Shown here one piece after another: positions 34,380 through 44,233 of a stretch of DNA of 64,000 nucleotides. The DNA lies in NCBI GenBank assembly GCA_947069175.1, contig CAMTDV010000013.1:13676001-13740000 (forward strand), read 5' to 3'. The notes under the pieces were generated by a model. The model made no database searches and was not told the DNA's origin. It was given only the letters and a program-made list of their open reading frames with translations. The position numbers and the translations under genes were made by a program. Each line of letters starts with the position of its first letter. Position 1 is the stretch's first letter. This stretch comes from Scalesia atractyloides. Its lineage: Eukaryota; Streptophyta; Magnoliopsida; Asterales; Asteraceae.

Positions 34380-35999
34380 TGTTGGGGAAAGAATGGTTTA
34401 AATTGATTATTATCAAACCCTAGTTTTGATAATATTAAAAATAAGTTACATGTGGCATTGATTGCTTAGTAGAAGATAATCATATGCATCATAGAAGTCC
34501 CTATACACTCAAGTCATTAAGTATATTTGTCTTTCTAATATCAAGTCACCAAGTATAAACATATTAGAAGATTATGTTATCAAGCAAGCAATTAATTATG
34601 TCTAGACAACAAGATGGGTTGATGAATTCAATGTCTAATCTATACATGCCATAAGTGTTCATTAAAGCTTAATATCGAGGTTGAATCATCAAAGTGAAAT
34701 ATGGTGAATAAGTGCAAGAACCCTAAACGTAATTGCTCATTGAAGATCAAGACTCAATTTGAATCATCAAAACTTAATGTAAGCAATCAATGCAAAACTC
34801 GTATATGCCACATTGTTCAAACAACAACTAAGGGTTGACTTGAAGATTGAAATTGAGTCAATGAGAACCCGACAAGAGAAATAAAGATAATGAACGACAA
34901 AGTCTTGGTTAAGGTCAAGCATATGTCTTTTGGAAGCTTACAAAGATTAGGCTTCAAGTAATCATTCAAGATTCAAACTCAAGTTGTCATTCAAACTCAA
35001 GTTGTGATTCAACTCTACAATGAGCCAATCCTACAATATATGATTCAAGCTTACAAAGTTCAAGCAAGACTCAAGCTTACAAAAAAACAAATGTGAAGAT
35101 ACAACTCCACAAAGATCAAATAAGGATCAACATTTAATCATCAAGTAGATCAAAGACTAATTATCAATTATGAATCCCTAAGCCAAACTACCAAGTAAAT
35201 TAGTTGGAATGGTCAGAATTGTTGTTCCTTGTTTCTTGCCTATAAATACAAGCCACCCTTAACCTTTTTTTAACTACCATTTTGCTCTAAATACTTTCTA
35301 ATACTTATCAAATAAATCTTTATCTCATTCTTTCATATTATCTTATCATCCGAGAAGTTAAAGAACAAGAAAAACAAAAAAGAGAATAAGAGTGTACGCT
35401 ACAAATACTTATAATCTACCAATCTTTTAAATCACCACAACTACTTAGGTATCAAAGATCAAAGATAAAGCGAAAAGAGATTTAGTTCCAAATATTTAAA
35501 TCTTGTATTTTGTGAGGATACCGCTAGCATGTTGAGTGATAAATTTATAAGGGATGTCACCGTTGGTTGGTGATTGTCGAAAAATACTATTGGAAAGATA
35601 GTGTTAGGAAATTGTTGACCATTGTGATAGAGTAGCGTTCAAGGAACGTAAAGCTAATTCTTGATGTAATTAGTGAAGAAAATGATCACTAACTTGGATT
35701 AGTTAAGGAACATAAAGCTAGTTACTTGGTATAATTAGTGAAGGATGTGATCACTACCTTAGACTAATGAAGAAACATAAAGCTAGTCACTTGGGTTGCA
35801 TAGTGAAGAAAGTGATCACTACCTTGGCTTAGTGAAGGAGTTTGTACCAGTGATTATCTTACATATAAGAGAAGATTTTAGTGGAGAAACTCTCGATTGG
35901 AGAATTGGGGAGAGGACCTAGAGTGGGTTTGTTAGCATCCACTTGAACCTCTATATATCGAATGTGTATCTCTTTCTTGAAATTCTTTATATACTTGTT
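34380..35999 (+). mobile_element. possible LTR of another retrotransposon, right end not found
   Basis: TGTTGGGGAAAG at 34380 looks like an LTR start. A TATA signal (CTATAAATA) at 35240-35248 is followed by a CCACCC-containing leader-like stretch, and there is no coding sequence across 1.6 kb. I found no matching right terminus or target duplication; the Mutator-type MITE at 36009 may have disrupted the region. The class (copia or gypsy) is unknown. Confidence 0.35.
35641..35846. repeat. tandem repeat, three 64-65-bp units
   Basis: Units at 35641-35704, 35705-35769 and 35770-35834 begin AAGGAACGTAAAGCTA or a variant and contain TAGTGAAG...TGATCACTA. A fourth begins but breaks off. TGATCA(CT) is repeated in each unit. 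Confidence 0.85.
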
Positions 36000-36008
36000 T
36001 ATTTATTA

Positions 36009-36420
36009 GAGTAAATTATAAAAATCGTCCTTCATGTTGACATTAGATTGCAAACTATATCATTTTCATTCAAAAAGTTAAAAAAAAAAAACATACTCGA
36101 TGTTTGCAAACCTTTGCATGTTATGTCCTTTGACCGTAACTCAATTAGTTTTCATGGTTAAATATGACCAAATAGACCCCACATAATTGTTTTATTTATT
36201 AATTTTTATAATCATTTACTTTGGTATTTAGGGTAAAGTGACCAAAATGCCCTCATGTGGGGTCCACTTGGTTAGATATAATCATGAAAACTAACTGCGT
36301 TAGGGCTAAAGGACATAATGTGCAACGGTTTATAAACATCGAGTACGCTTTTTTGTACTTTTTGAAGATAAATGACATAGTTTGGAATCTGGTGTTATGG
36401 ATAATTTTTGTAATTTGCTC
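36009..36420. mobile_element. Mutator-type MITE (412 bp) with 9-bp duplication
   Basis: The ends GAGTAAATTATAAAAATC and ATAATTTTTGTAATTTGCTC are inverted repeats. A perfect 9-bp duplication TATTTATTA lies at 36000-36008 and 36421-36429, the size typical of Mutator-like elements. The two halves mirror each other in reverse (TAGTTTTCATG against CATGAAAACTA; TGCATGTTATGTCC against GGACATAATGTGCA), so the element is a long foldback. There is no coding capacity. Confidence 0.85.
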
Positions 36421-36549
36421 TATTTATTATTTAGCATATGAAGACAAAAGATATTCATGTAGTTTTAGGCATGAACAAGAATGGTCAAGTATGGTTCCTA
36501 ATCTATAGACTAGGTCAAAAGCATGGTAATTTTCCTAATTCTTTATAGT

Positions 36550-36567
36550 TATGGCTCCGATACTAAT
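36550..36567 (-). promoter_or_regulatory. primer-binding site relic (initiator Met) next to L4
   Basis: On the minus strand it reads TTAGTATCGGAGCCAT, two changes from the TTGGTATCAGAGCCAT seen at the inner element's site. It directly follows the LTR end at 36569, so a minus-oriented gypsy element once extended to the left from here. Confidence 0.6.
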
Positions 36568-36568
36568 T

Positions 36569-37262
36569 TGTCACACCCCAACTGATGACGAAAACATCGG
36601 AGTGAGACGAAAAAGAGATTGAAAGAGACTTCATAACAACTAATAGTGACAGTATTTAGATAATTCAAATTTCATTGATAGTAAAGGACAAATACATCGT
36701 TTGAAAGGAAAGTACAACAAGTTGCAAATAACAAAACAACATGAAACAAAATATATAAGTTTAAATCTAGGTGTGTTTCTAATCCACCATAAGTGATATT
36801 CTTCATCGTCATCAACTAACTTCCTGCAACATGTATTAAAATAATGATTAACAAAAAAGTTGGCGAGTATACAGGTTTAGATACATAGCATAATGGTGTT
36901 TAAAATTTGTCTCATATCCAACATGATAAATTGCATACATTGTTATTAACATACTAGCATGTGTTATCTATAAGTTAAACCAAAGTGTACCACAATCGTG
37001 CATACCATTGTCGTCGAAGTGACAAGGTTGTAAAATATTTTACTTAACGATACCACATGAATACGGGCGGTGCATTAATCCTATAGCGTTATAATTGTTA
37101 AGGTAGGCTAGCAAAGTTAATGGGCATATAGAACACAAGTTTAACATAGCATGCGACAACAAGAATAATACAAGTATCATGTTAAGTTTAATCGTGATTT
37201 GTGATTTGTAGAAGTGTACATGTTGCACCCAAAGTGTTTAAAACGAAAAATGGGATTAAGTA
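36569..37262 (-). mobile_element. degenerate LTR (family L4), part 1
   Basis: It begins TGTCACACCCC next to a primer-site relic and carries the GTTGGCGAGTATAC block shared with L1/L2. It is interrupted at 37262 by the gag-only element (duplication AAGTA). The continuation is at 55699. Minus orientation follows from the primer site. Confidence 0.55.
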
Positions 37263-37465
37263 TGTAACATTTGCATAAAACGGGTTTCAAAAACCCGCAT
37301 CTAGTATTTGTTTAAATGTCCGTAGTGTATTTATTAGTGTCGGTTATTTTTCTTTTTATTAATAAATGTTGTAGAATTAAAAATCATAATTAATAAATAA
37401 TAATAATAATAATAATAAGTAAATTAAAATAAACTTTAAAATAATAAAACAAAAAAATTAAAAAG

Positions 37466-37530
37466 GAGAAACCCGGTTTCGAACCCGGGTCTCCCATATA
37501 TTCACACACTAGAAACACCACTGAACTACA
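37466..37530 (-). other. antisense tRNA-like module in U3 of L1
   Basis: On the minus strand GTGTAGTTCAGTGGTGTT leads to GACCCGGGTTCGAAACCGGG. The D-arm-like TAGTTCAGTGG and the B-box-like GGTTCGAAACC are clear. It is the counterpart of 53631-53696. Confidence 0.7.
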
Positions 37531-37792
37531 CTCACTTTTGTGTCTAATCTAGAAACCATTTAATCTTATGTTAGCAAAAGCATCACACCTGCAATTCAAA
37601 ACACAGAGTCTGTAACAGTCGAAGCTTAATTTGGTCAATCAATCTCAATCAGCGGTTTTTCTCTTAATCAAACGCATAACTGATTACCAATCATTAATTT
37701 AAAAACTGAAACTCGAAATCATTGGTGTGAAACTGTCTAGAAATCATTGAGTTTTAAAAAATGGAAACCGAAATGCTAACTTCCAAGTTGCT

Positions 37793-37802
37793 CTATAAAT
37801 AG
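37793..37802 (+). promoter_or_regulatory. TATA box of L1 5' LTR
   Basis: CTATAAATAG is a strong plant TATA box and is conserved in the right LTR (53958-53967), with close variants in both L1 solo LTRs. Transcription should begin about 30 bp downstream, so the three sense tRNA-like modules fall in the transcribed leader. Confidence 0.7.
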
Positions 37803-38118
37803 CAAACTTGTCCCTAAATTGAACTCGCTCACATTATCTAGATAACTCTCAAAACCCTCTGAGGTGCCCACTATGTTCAAGATCCAAGTCGTCGGAAACG
37901 TTGAGTGATCGCCGGAAGAACCACCGGAGGATTAAATAGTCTTCAAATCGGTATAGATCATATTTCTTTTATCTAATTTTTCTGGTATACGCGAATTAAT
38001 CAATCGAATTCAGTAAAGTCTCATAATTAAACAACTTGTTTTGATCAGTGGGTTTTAATGGTGAAGAAGATGAATTCGATATAGTGTATAAATCTAATTA
38101 AAATTTTATGTTTAACTG

Positions 38119-38535
38119 GGTTAGACACACAGTCCAGTGATGGACTGTGTGCATTTTAAACAAGCAGACTCGGGTTCGAATCATGCACAAGGTTCCGATT
38201 TCATAAATTATACCAACTTTTTTTAATACTTACATATATTCAGATTATGTAAGTGTATAAATTTAATAAAAATCACTTATATATCGGGTTAGACACCCAG
38301 CCCAGTTGGTTGGGTTGGGTGCTAAACTTCACTAAGGTCGCATGTTCGAGCAGATCTTTCATGCCGGTTCGAAGGATTTTAAATCCTTTTTAAATTAAAT
38401 AATTTCTGTTATATTCTAATAAGTATATAAGAGTAATTAAAATAGGAATCCTTACGGGTTAGACACGTAGCTCAGTTGGAAGAGCTGCGTGCACGCAACC
38501 GAGAGGTCACGAGTTCGAGCCTCACCACACGCTGC
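38119..38535 (+). other. array of three sense tRNA-like modules, L1 5' LTR
   Basis: Modules start at 38119, 38287 and 38457, each GGTTAGACAC, spacing 168 and 170 bp. Hairpin arms: CACACAGTCCA with TGGACTGTGTG; CACCCAGCCCA with TGGGTTGGGTG (one G-T pair); CACGTAGCTC with GAGCTGCGTG. They end in GGGTTCGAATC, ATGTTCGAGCAG and GAGTTCGAGCC. Module 3 has a nearly normal tRNA D-arm (TAGCTCAGTTGGAAGAGC). Confidence 0.85.
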
Positions 38536-39534
38536 CAGCAATACTCAAAAACCGGTCAGACCCCTCCTTGTCAGGTCTGACAAGGTTTATTTTATTTATT
38601 TTTAGTTTTATTAATTTTGGTATATTTATTTTATTTAAAACTTATTTAGAAAACACTTTAAAGCATGATTTTAAAGGCCTAAAAATCCAAATAAATACCA
38701 CAAAAATAACCTAAAAATCTTACAAAAAGTATTAAATCTAAATATGAAATTGTTTATATTTATCGAATTATCGCGTTATTATTTTAGGTTAGTATTCTTT
38801 CGTCGGTCAAATCCTCAATTCGTGCGCATTCATCATCAAGCAAGAAACGCACCCCCTGTGAGTGAATCCTTACAAATTTCCCTTTTAATCATGTTTTGGG
38901 GTGTATCATGCGTCATAAATGTTTTGATTATTTAAAAACTTGTGCTATTACCAAAATATGATCTAACGTGTGAAGTAAATGTTACTTGTTGTATTGTGTG
39001 CTTACATTTTTGTCAGTTGCGTGCAATTCATCCATTAGGCCCATCAGTTCCTCGTTGGAGACGAGTTGAGCATCAGGTGCCTCATTAGATCGGCTCCGTT
39101 TGATTGAGCCTTGATGTCATTGTTCATCATTTGTCATGCTTGTGTGTGCAATGATTGATAATATGTGGTTTGTGGTTAGATTTACATATGCGTTTACTCA
39201 TATTTGGTTTAGGCACATTTTTATTTAAATAACCAATATAATTAATTCTTTCCAAAGATTAAATAAGATTCACTCGCCAACTTTTGTTGACCCAAAACCC
39301 TATTTTTATACATGATACAGGTGGACATGTTGAAGCAAGGAACACATATGAAATTGCCTTAGAAAAAATATAAAGAGTTCATGAATGTTGTTGTACTTGT
39401 ATGATTGTTGTAATTTTTCCTTTAAATTGGAAATAATAAATATGAAACTTTATTATAGTAAATGTCATGAGCTTTGATGAAAACCCAATCGTGCCCCGAC
39501 TTCCATTTCTGCTGCAGGTCAGGGTGTGATAGAT

Positions 39535-39547
39535 TGGTATCAGAGCT
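39535..39547 (+). promoter_or_regulatory. primer-binding site, initiator-Met tRNA
   Basis: TGGTATCAGAGCT, three bases after the LTR end, is the standard plant gypsy primer site complementary to the 3' end of initiator-Met tRNA. Confidence 0.9.
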
Positions 39548-40374
39548 TTTGAATATAGGGATATAGGATATGTTACTCGACCCTTAGAGCCTATACTATA
39601 GTTGATTAGATTTTAATTGCTTATGTGGTTACATGCAAACTTATGATGTTTATTTGTCTCATATTTATTATACACACAAATGCATGCAAACACTTCCACT
39701 ATCATCTTGTGTGATACTTAATGAGTTATACTTGTTGTCAAACATAACATGCTTATATATACATTTATCACGCACGTTTCAATTCTCACATATTCGAATC
39801 ATTCTCATATTTTTTTTCCTTATTTAAGATTTTGTGGTGTTTTCGGTTTTTTCAATCTTATCAAAGTGAGTTCTACGACGGGCATGTAGTAATTGGAAGG
39901 GTACAAGTACCGGTAGTCGAAATGTCATGTCTAGGTTGGCATACGTATAAATCCAACATAACGGACTAGTTTGCCTACCTGGGGACTAACGATGAGAGTA
40001 CGAAGGACCTATTAGGCCAAAGCATGCCACACCAAATGTCGTGTGAACTAACCCCACTTTGAGTTGTCACTGTGTCTACACCTAGATACCCTCCGACCTT
40101 GTACTTTGCAATCATGTTTTACGATTTTCATTCGGGCGGCGTGAGTGTTAACAGGCCAACAACAATATGAACCCTACAAGAGCCCAGTAGTCATGGGGGC
40201 CCACATGACTACCAAGGCAAAGTATGGGGACATATGGGGCCCAAACATGAGCAAAGCCCAAGACATCCTATGGATGTAGCAAATTTATTTTTCATTTGTT
40301 TTGTGGATGTTCATTTTATACGACACATGACACCTATATGTCTAACTCATACTCTCGATACGTATTCCTTGTAG
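39548..40374 (+). other. untranslated leader of the gag-only element
   Basis: It is similar, in inverse orientation, to the leader of the inner element at 48905-49698 (shared blocks such as CTATACTATAGTTGATTAGA, GGTACAAGTACCGGTAGTC and CCTATGGATG). There is no open frame of note. It may hold packaging or dimerisation signals, given its conservation between the two families. Confidence 0.65.
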
Positions 40375-41517
40375 ATGTCTTCTAGTCACTCTCGTAGAGG
40401 TGGAGATCAGGAAAATCCCGCGAGCGCATGGCTGCCCAAATCGCTCAACAAATGGCCGCCGTAATTCCCAACATCGTAGTTCAAGTCCAACAAGCCCTTA
40501 CCGCTAATCCCATCAACCCAATCAACCAAGAAGATTAAAACGTTGTCAACCCTCCCCCAAATACCACCAAGTGCACCTATAAGCACTTCAACTCATGTGA
40601 TCCTCCAAAGTACGAAGATACTGAGGGAGTCACTGCTCTTCTTCGATGGTTCAAGGAGATGGAAAGTACATTCCTCAACTGTGATTGTACCAACGATCGC
40701 AAAGTATGCTATGCTACTAGACGCTTGTATGGAGTAGCCCTCACATGGTGGAATGCTGAAAAGAGCAGACGAGGCGCCGAAGCCGTTGTAGCCTTATCTT
40801 GGGAAGAATTAAGAGAGCTTATGACTAGACGTTTCTGTCCAAGAAGTGAAATTAAGAAACTAGAGGACGAGTTCCATTCCTTAAAGCAAAAAGAGGGAGA
40901 TCACATAACCTAAAACAAGAGATTCCTCGAGTTGAATCAAATGGTTCCAAATTGTTTCACCCCTCTTTACCGCGAGCACTACGTTCGGGGCCTTCCTTCA
41001 AATATTCAGGACCCTGTAATAAGTACCACACCTGCAACTTTGGAAGCAGCAATAGAGCTATTTACAGAGCTCACCGAATATCACATTAGGAATGGAGACT
41101 TTAAAGATGAGAAGAAGAAAGATAAAACACCAACCGAAACCTCAAACTCAACCCTAACTGAATCCTCTTCCTAACCCACTACTAAGAGAAAGCGAGACGG
41201 GCAAAATTACGCTATCACTCAAGGCAATCAACCAGCTCCACAAGCAGTACCACTCCAAGCTATCCCAATCACTCAAGCAGCACCCAACTTTGCTTACCCA
41301 AATAAGAAACCCTACATTGGACCTCACCCTCAATGCAACACCTGCTTTTATCACCATCAACCTACCATACCCTGTTGATTGTGTGCTAATTGTGGGCGTT
41401 ATGGTCATCTAAGTAACACTTGTCGCATCCCTCAAACCAAGCTTCACCCCCTACCCAAAACATGATCCAACCCTATCAACAACCTCAATACCCCATATTC
41501 CCATATGTTCGAGCTTG
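40375..41517 (+). pseudogene. gag: gag of the gag-only element, N-terminal part, decayed
   Basis: The ATG at 40375 gives a start like the inner Gag (MSS...RRG), but a frameshift follows within about 20 codons and stops interrupt the frame near 40536, 40911 and 41172. Recognisable parts are the retrotransposon Gag core (ATRRLYGVALTWWN, MTRRFCPRSEIKKLEDEF, HYVRGLPSNIQD) and a first zinc knuckle (CANCGRYGHLSNTC). The frame is broken again after the first knuckle. The gene stops at 41517 because the inner element is inserted between the first cysteine codon and the rest of the second knuckle. No functional Gag can be made. Confidence 0.9.
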
Positions 41518-42675
41518 CTTTATGTCACACCCCAACCCACAGCGGAATAAGAGTCGGGGCATAATTGGGTTATCACCAAAGCTCATGACATTTACTAATA
41601 TGTTTCATATTTAAATAAGTCAAAGTTACATTTCCAAAAATCCAAACATGTTCATTCAATACAAAGAAAATAAACCAAACATAACAATCCCAACTCTAAA
41701 TCGTTTTATTCTTCTAGTCCAAGTCCTATGTGTTCCTAGCTGCTGCTGGTTCACCTGTATCATGTGTAAAAATGGGGGTTTTTGGGTCAACATAAGTTGG
41801 CGAGTGAACCTTATTAGATAAACATTTATTAAAGAATTACTTGTTAGTTTATCAATGAAAAATTGTGCAAAGTCATAGATGAGCAAATGTAAATAATCAA
41901 GCAATGGCAAATAGCAGTCACAACTATAACATACAATAACACATGTCAGCATACATGAACATACCAACATCATACTGTAAATAACGTAAATGAAACTGTG
42001 CGATCAAGGCTCAATCAAACGGAGCCGATCGTATTGCATGTACTGAAAATGAAAATGTCTGTGCGATCAAGGCTCAATCAAACGGAGCCGGTCGTATGTG
42101 GGCACGCCAGATTCAACCTCATAATGAAATGGGGAACATGCTCAACGCTCATAATGTAATGGGGAGCGACGGCCTATGAAATTGCATGTACTGAATAATA
42201 ATTTGCATCCAATAATAACTACTTAACAGCAACAAACAGAATACACATGTTCATATGATGTATGCACAATGGTTTAGTTATAATAAATATACAAAGACAC
42301 ATGATACACCCCAAAACGTGATTAAAACGGGGAATTGGTAAGATTCACTCACATTGGGTGCGTTGGATTGGAGATGGTGAGATGCGCACGAATTAGATGA
42401 GCGGATCAACGAGGAATACTAACCTAAATAATAACGAAAAAATATATTAAATGAGTGGATTTTATTAAGGATTTTAATGAAATTTTTAGATATATTTTTG
42501 TGAGTTTAAGGCTATTTTCTATCTTTAAAAATGTTATTTTTAAGTATTTTAATTGATTTTTAAATTAAATTAAATAAATAAAAAATATAAAAAAAAATTG
42601 TTTATTTTGCGTTGACCGTTGACCGTTGACCGTTGACCTGTTGACTTGTTGACCGGTTCGGTCAATGACATGGTT

Positions 42676-43091
42676 TGCGCTGGGTGAGGCTCGAACCCGA
42701 GACCTCCCGTACGCGTGCACGCAGCTCTACCAACTGAGCTACGTGTCTAACCCGAAATAATCTTGTTTTTAATTATATTTATACACTTATTCAATTTAAC
42801 CGAATTTCCTTTATTTGCAAAAACATTTTAATTCAATCGGACCGGTGCTGATGACGGGTTTCGAACGCGCGACGTATGGTTTATGTTGCACACAGTCCAC
42901 CGCTGGACTGTGTGTCTAACCTGGTTATTATCTCAGTTTTTATTATACTTAACTACTAACTGAGTTATCCCGATTTAGTTTTTAAACAAAAAGGCATTTT
43001 ATTATACAAGGAGTGCGTATAGCAGGAATCGAACTCGGGACGTGCCTTTGTATTTTGCACACAGTCCACCGCTGGACTGTGTGTCTAACCC
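42676..43091 (-). other. array of three sense tRNA-like modules, L2 3' LTR
   Basis: In element-sense order: 43021-43091, 42847-42922 and 42676-42753. The first two have the perfect arms CACACAGTCCA and TGGACTGTGTG with a GCGG loop. The third has the D-arm-like CACGTAGCTC and GAGCTGCGTG. B-box-like ends are GAGTTCGATTCC, CGTTCGAAACCC and GGGTTCGAGCC. Confidence 0.85.
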
Positions 43092-43935
43092 GTTCATTTT
43101 ACTAGTTTTAAATATACTTATAACTTAGTTAGCTTCGTCTTCTTCATTCAAATTACCGTCAACTGATTTTCTAACTCGTTCCTTGTGTTTACGATATACA
43201 GACATTATTAAAGCTTAAATGAAAAGGCAGAGACGGTAATTAGAGGTGAACATACCGATGAACGGTTTATTTCAGATTTCCGGCGATGTGTCGGTTCCTG
43301 TTTTTATGCTCTTCAACTGAACAAGATTATTAACTATTTTGATTAGTCGAATGTGGAATTGAAGTGATAAACAAACGTTAACGATGTGTTTGAAGACCCT
43401 TACCGTTTCACAGACGGAATTAGAAATTTTCAGGGGAGTTCCGGCGAACTGGAATTAGTTGAATACAGCGCCTGAATTCGATTTCAATTGAGAGGTTTAG
43501 GTTAGAAATAGTCTAATAATTGTTGAACTACAACGAATATTGAAAGATTTACCGTTTGAGGATGAATACGGTTTTCCGGCGACTTTTGCAGAAAATTCCG
43601 GCGAGCTGTTTTAAGCGTTCTGATGGTCTGAAAATGTGACGAAAGTGAAATGGAGTATTGGTATGATATTTCTGAGTCGCTAGAGTGGTCTTGAATTGAA
43701 GTAATCTGGACTTGATTACTTTTCGGTTATAAAAACCGATAATGATGAGACTTGATGCTCAATCAATTCCGACTTGATTAAAAATCGTCGGTGCATCGGT
43801 TATAAACTGATGTGCGAGTGAAAAAGCGATTTGACGATTGATTTGCCGATTTCCGTTTCTCAGTTGAGCGCAACCGGTTTAACCGAGTTTGTATATAAAT
43901 CTCATTTGTTTCCTAGAGATAGCAGAAAACACAAA

Positions 43936-44013
43936 GTGGCGGAGTGGTGATGTGAGTGTATGTTAAGTCGTTGAAGTGTGTCTTGGCTGACCCGGGTTCG
44001 AGTCCCGGAAGCA
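43936..44013 (+). other. antisense tRNA-like module in U3, L2 3' LTR
   Basis: Plus-strand GTGGCGGAGTGGTGA leads to GGGTTCGAGTCCCGGAAGC. A-box-like TGGCGGAGTGG and exact B box GGTTCGAGTCC, as in 10466-10542. Confidence 0.78.
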
Positions 44014-44199
44014 ACAAAATTTTTTATTTATTTTGTTTTAACTTTTTATCAAATATAATTTTTATAGTTTAGTTTATTTATTAATTATGTATCGTTTTAA
44101 ATCAAAATAATCATAAATATTCACATTAGCTTTTATAACTTGATATTCGATTACAAAACGGAGCGGGTTTTTGAAAACCCGATTTTTACAAATGTTACA

Positions 44200-44216
44200 G
44201 TATCCCCTACTTTTAG
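44200..44216 (-). promoter_or_regulatory. polypurine tract of the inner chromovirus
   Basis: In element sense AAAAGTAGGGGATAC directly precedes the 3' LTR, as required for plus-strand priming. Confidence 0.7.
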
Positions 44217-44233
44217 GAATTTCGTCCCGAAAT

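Larger units (their letters stand above)
37263..39531 (+). repeat. 5' LTR of the gag-only element (L1, 2,269 bp)
   Basis: It begins TGTAACATTTGC and ends AGGGTGTGATA. Layout in order: terminal hairpin (ACGGGTTTCAAAAACCCG), antisense tRNA-like module 37466-37530, TATA box 37793, three sense tRNA-like modules 38119-38535, GTGAGTGAATCC at 38858, GATC hairpin at about 39089-39115, and the ACTCGCCAACTTTTGTTGACC block at 39272. The primer site follows at once. Confidence 0.93.
41523..44199 (-). repeat. 3' LTR of the inner chromovirus (L2, 2,677 bp)
   Basis: In element sense it begins TGTAACATTTG and ends GGGTGTGACA. It carries the same features as the 5' LTR. Differences include one extra CGTTGAC unit near 42611 and scattered single-base changes. 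A 105-residue frame on the minus strand near its left end has an almost identical twin in the other LTR, so it is LTR sequence, not a gene. Confidence 0.95.

Noticed and set aside
39633..39827. small frame in the leader of the gag-only element
   Set aside because: The matching leader of the inner element has no corresponding frame.
41656..41973. 105-residue minus-strand frame, with a near-identical twin at 49848-50165
   Set aside because: Both lie at the same place in the two L2 LTRs, so the identity reflects LTR identity, not a conserved gene family.
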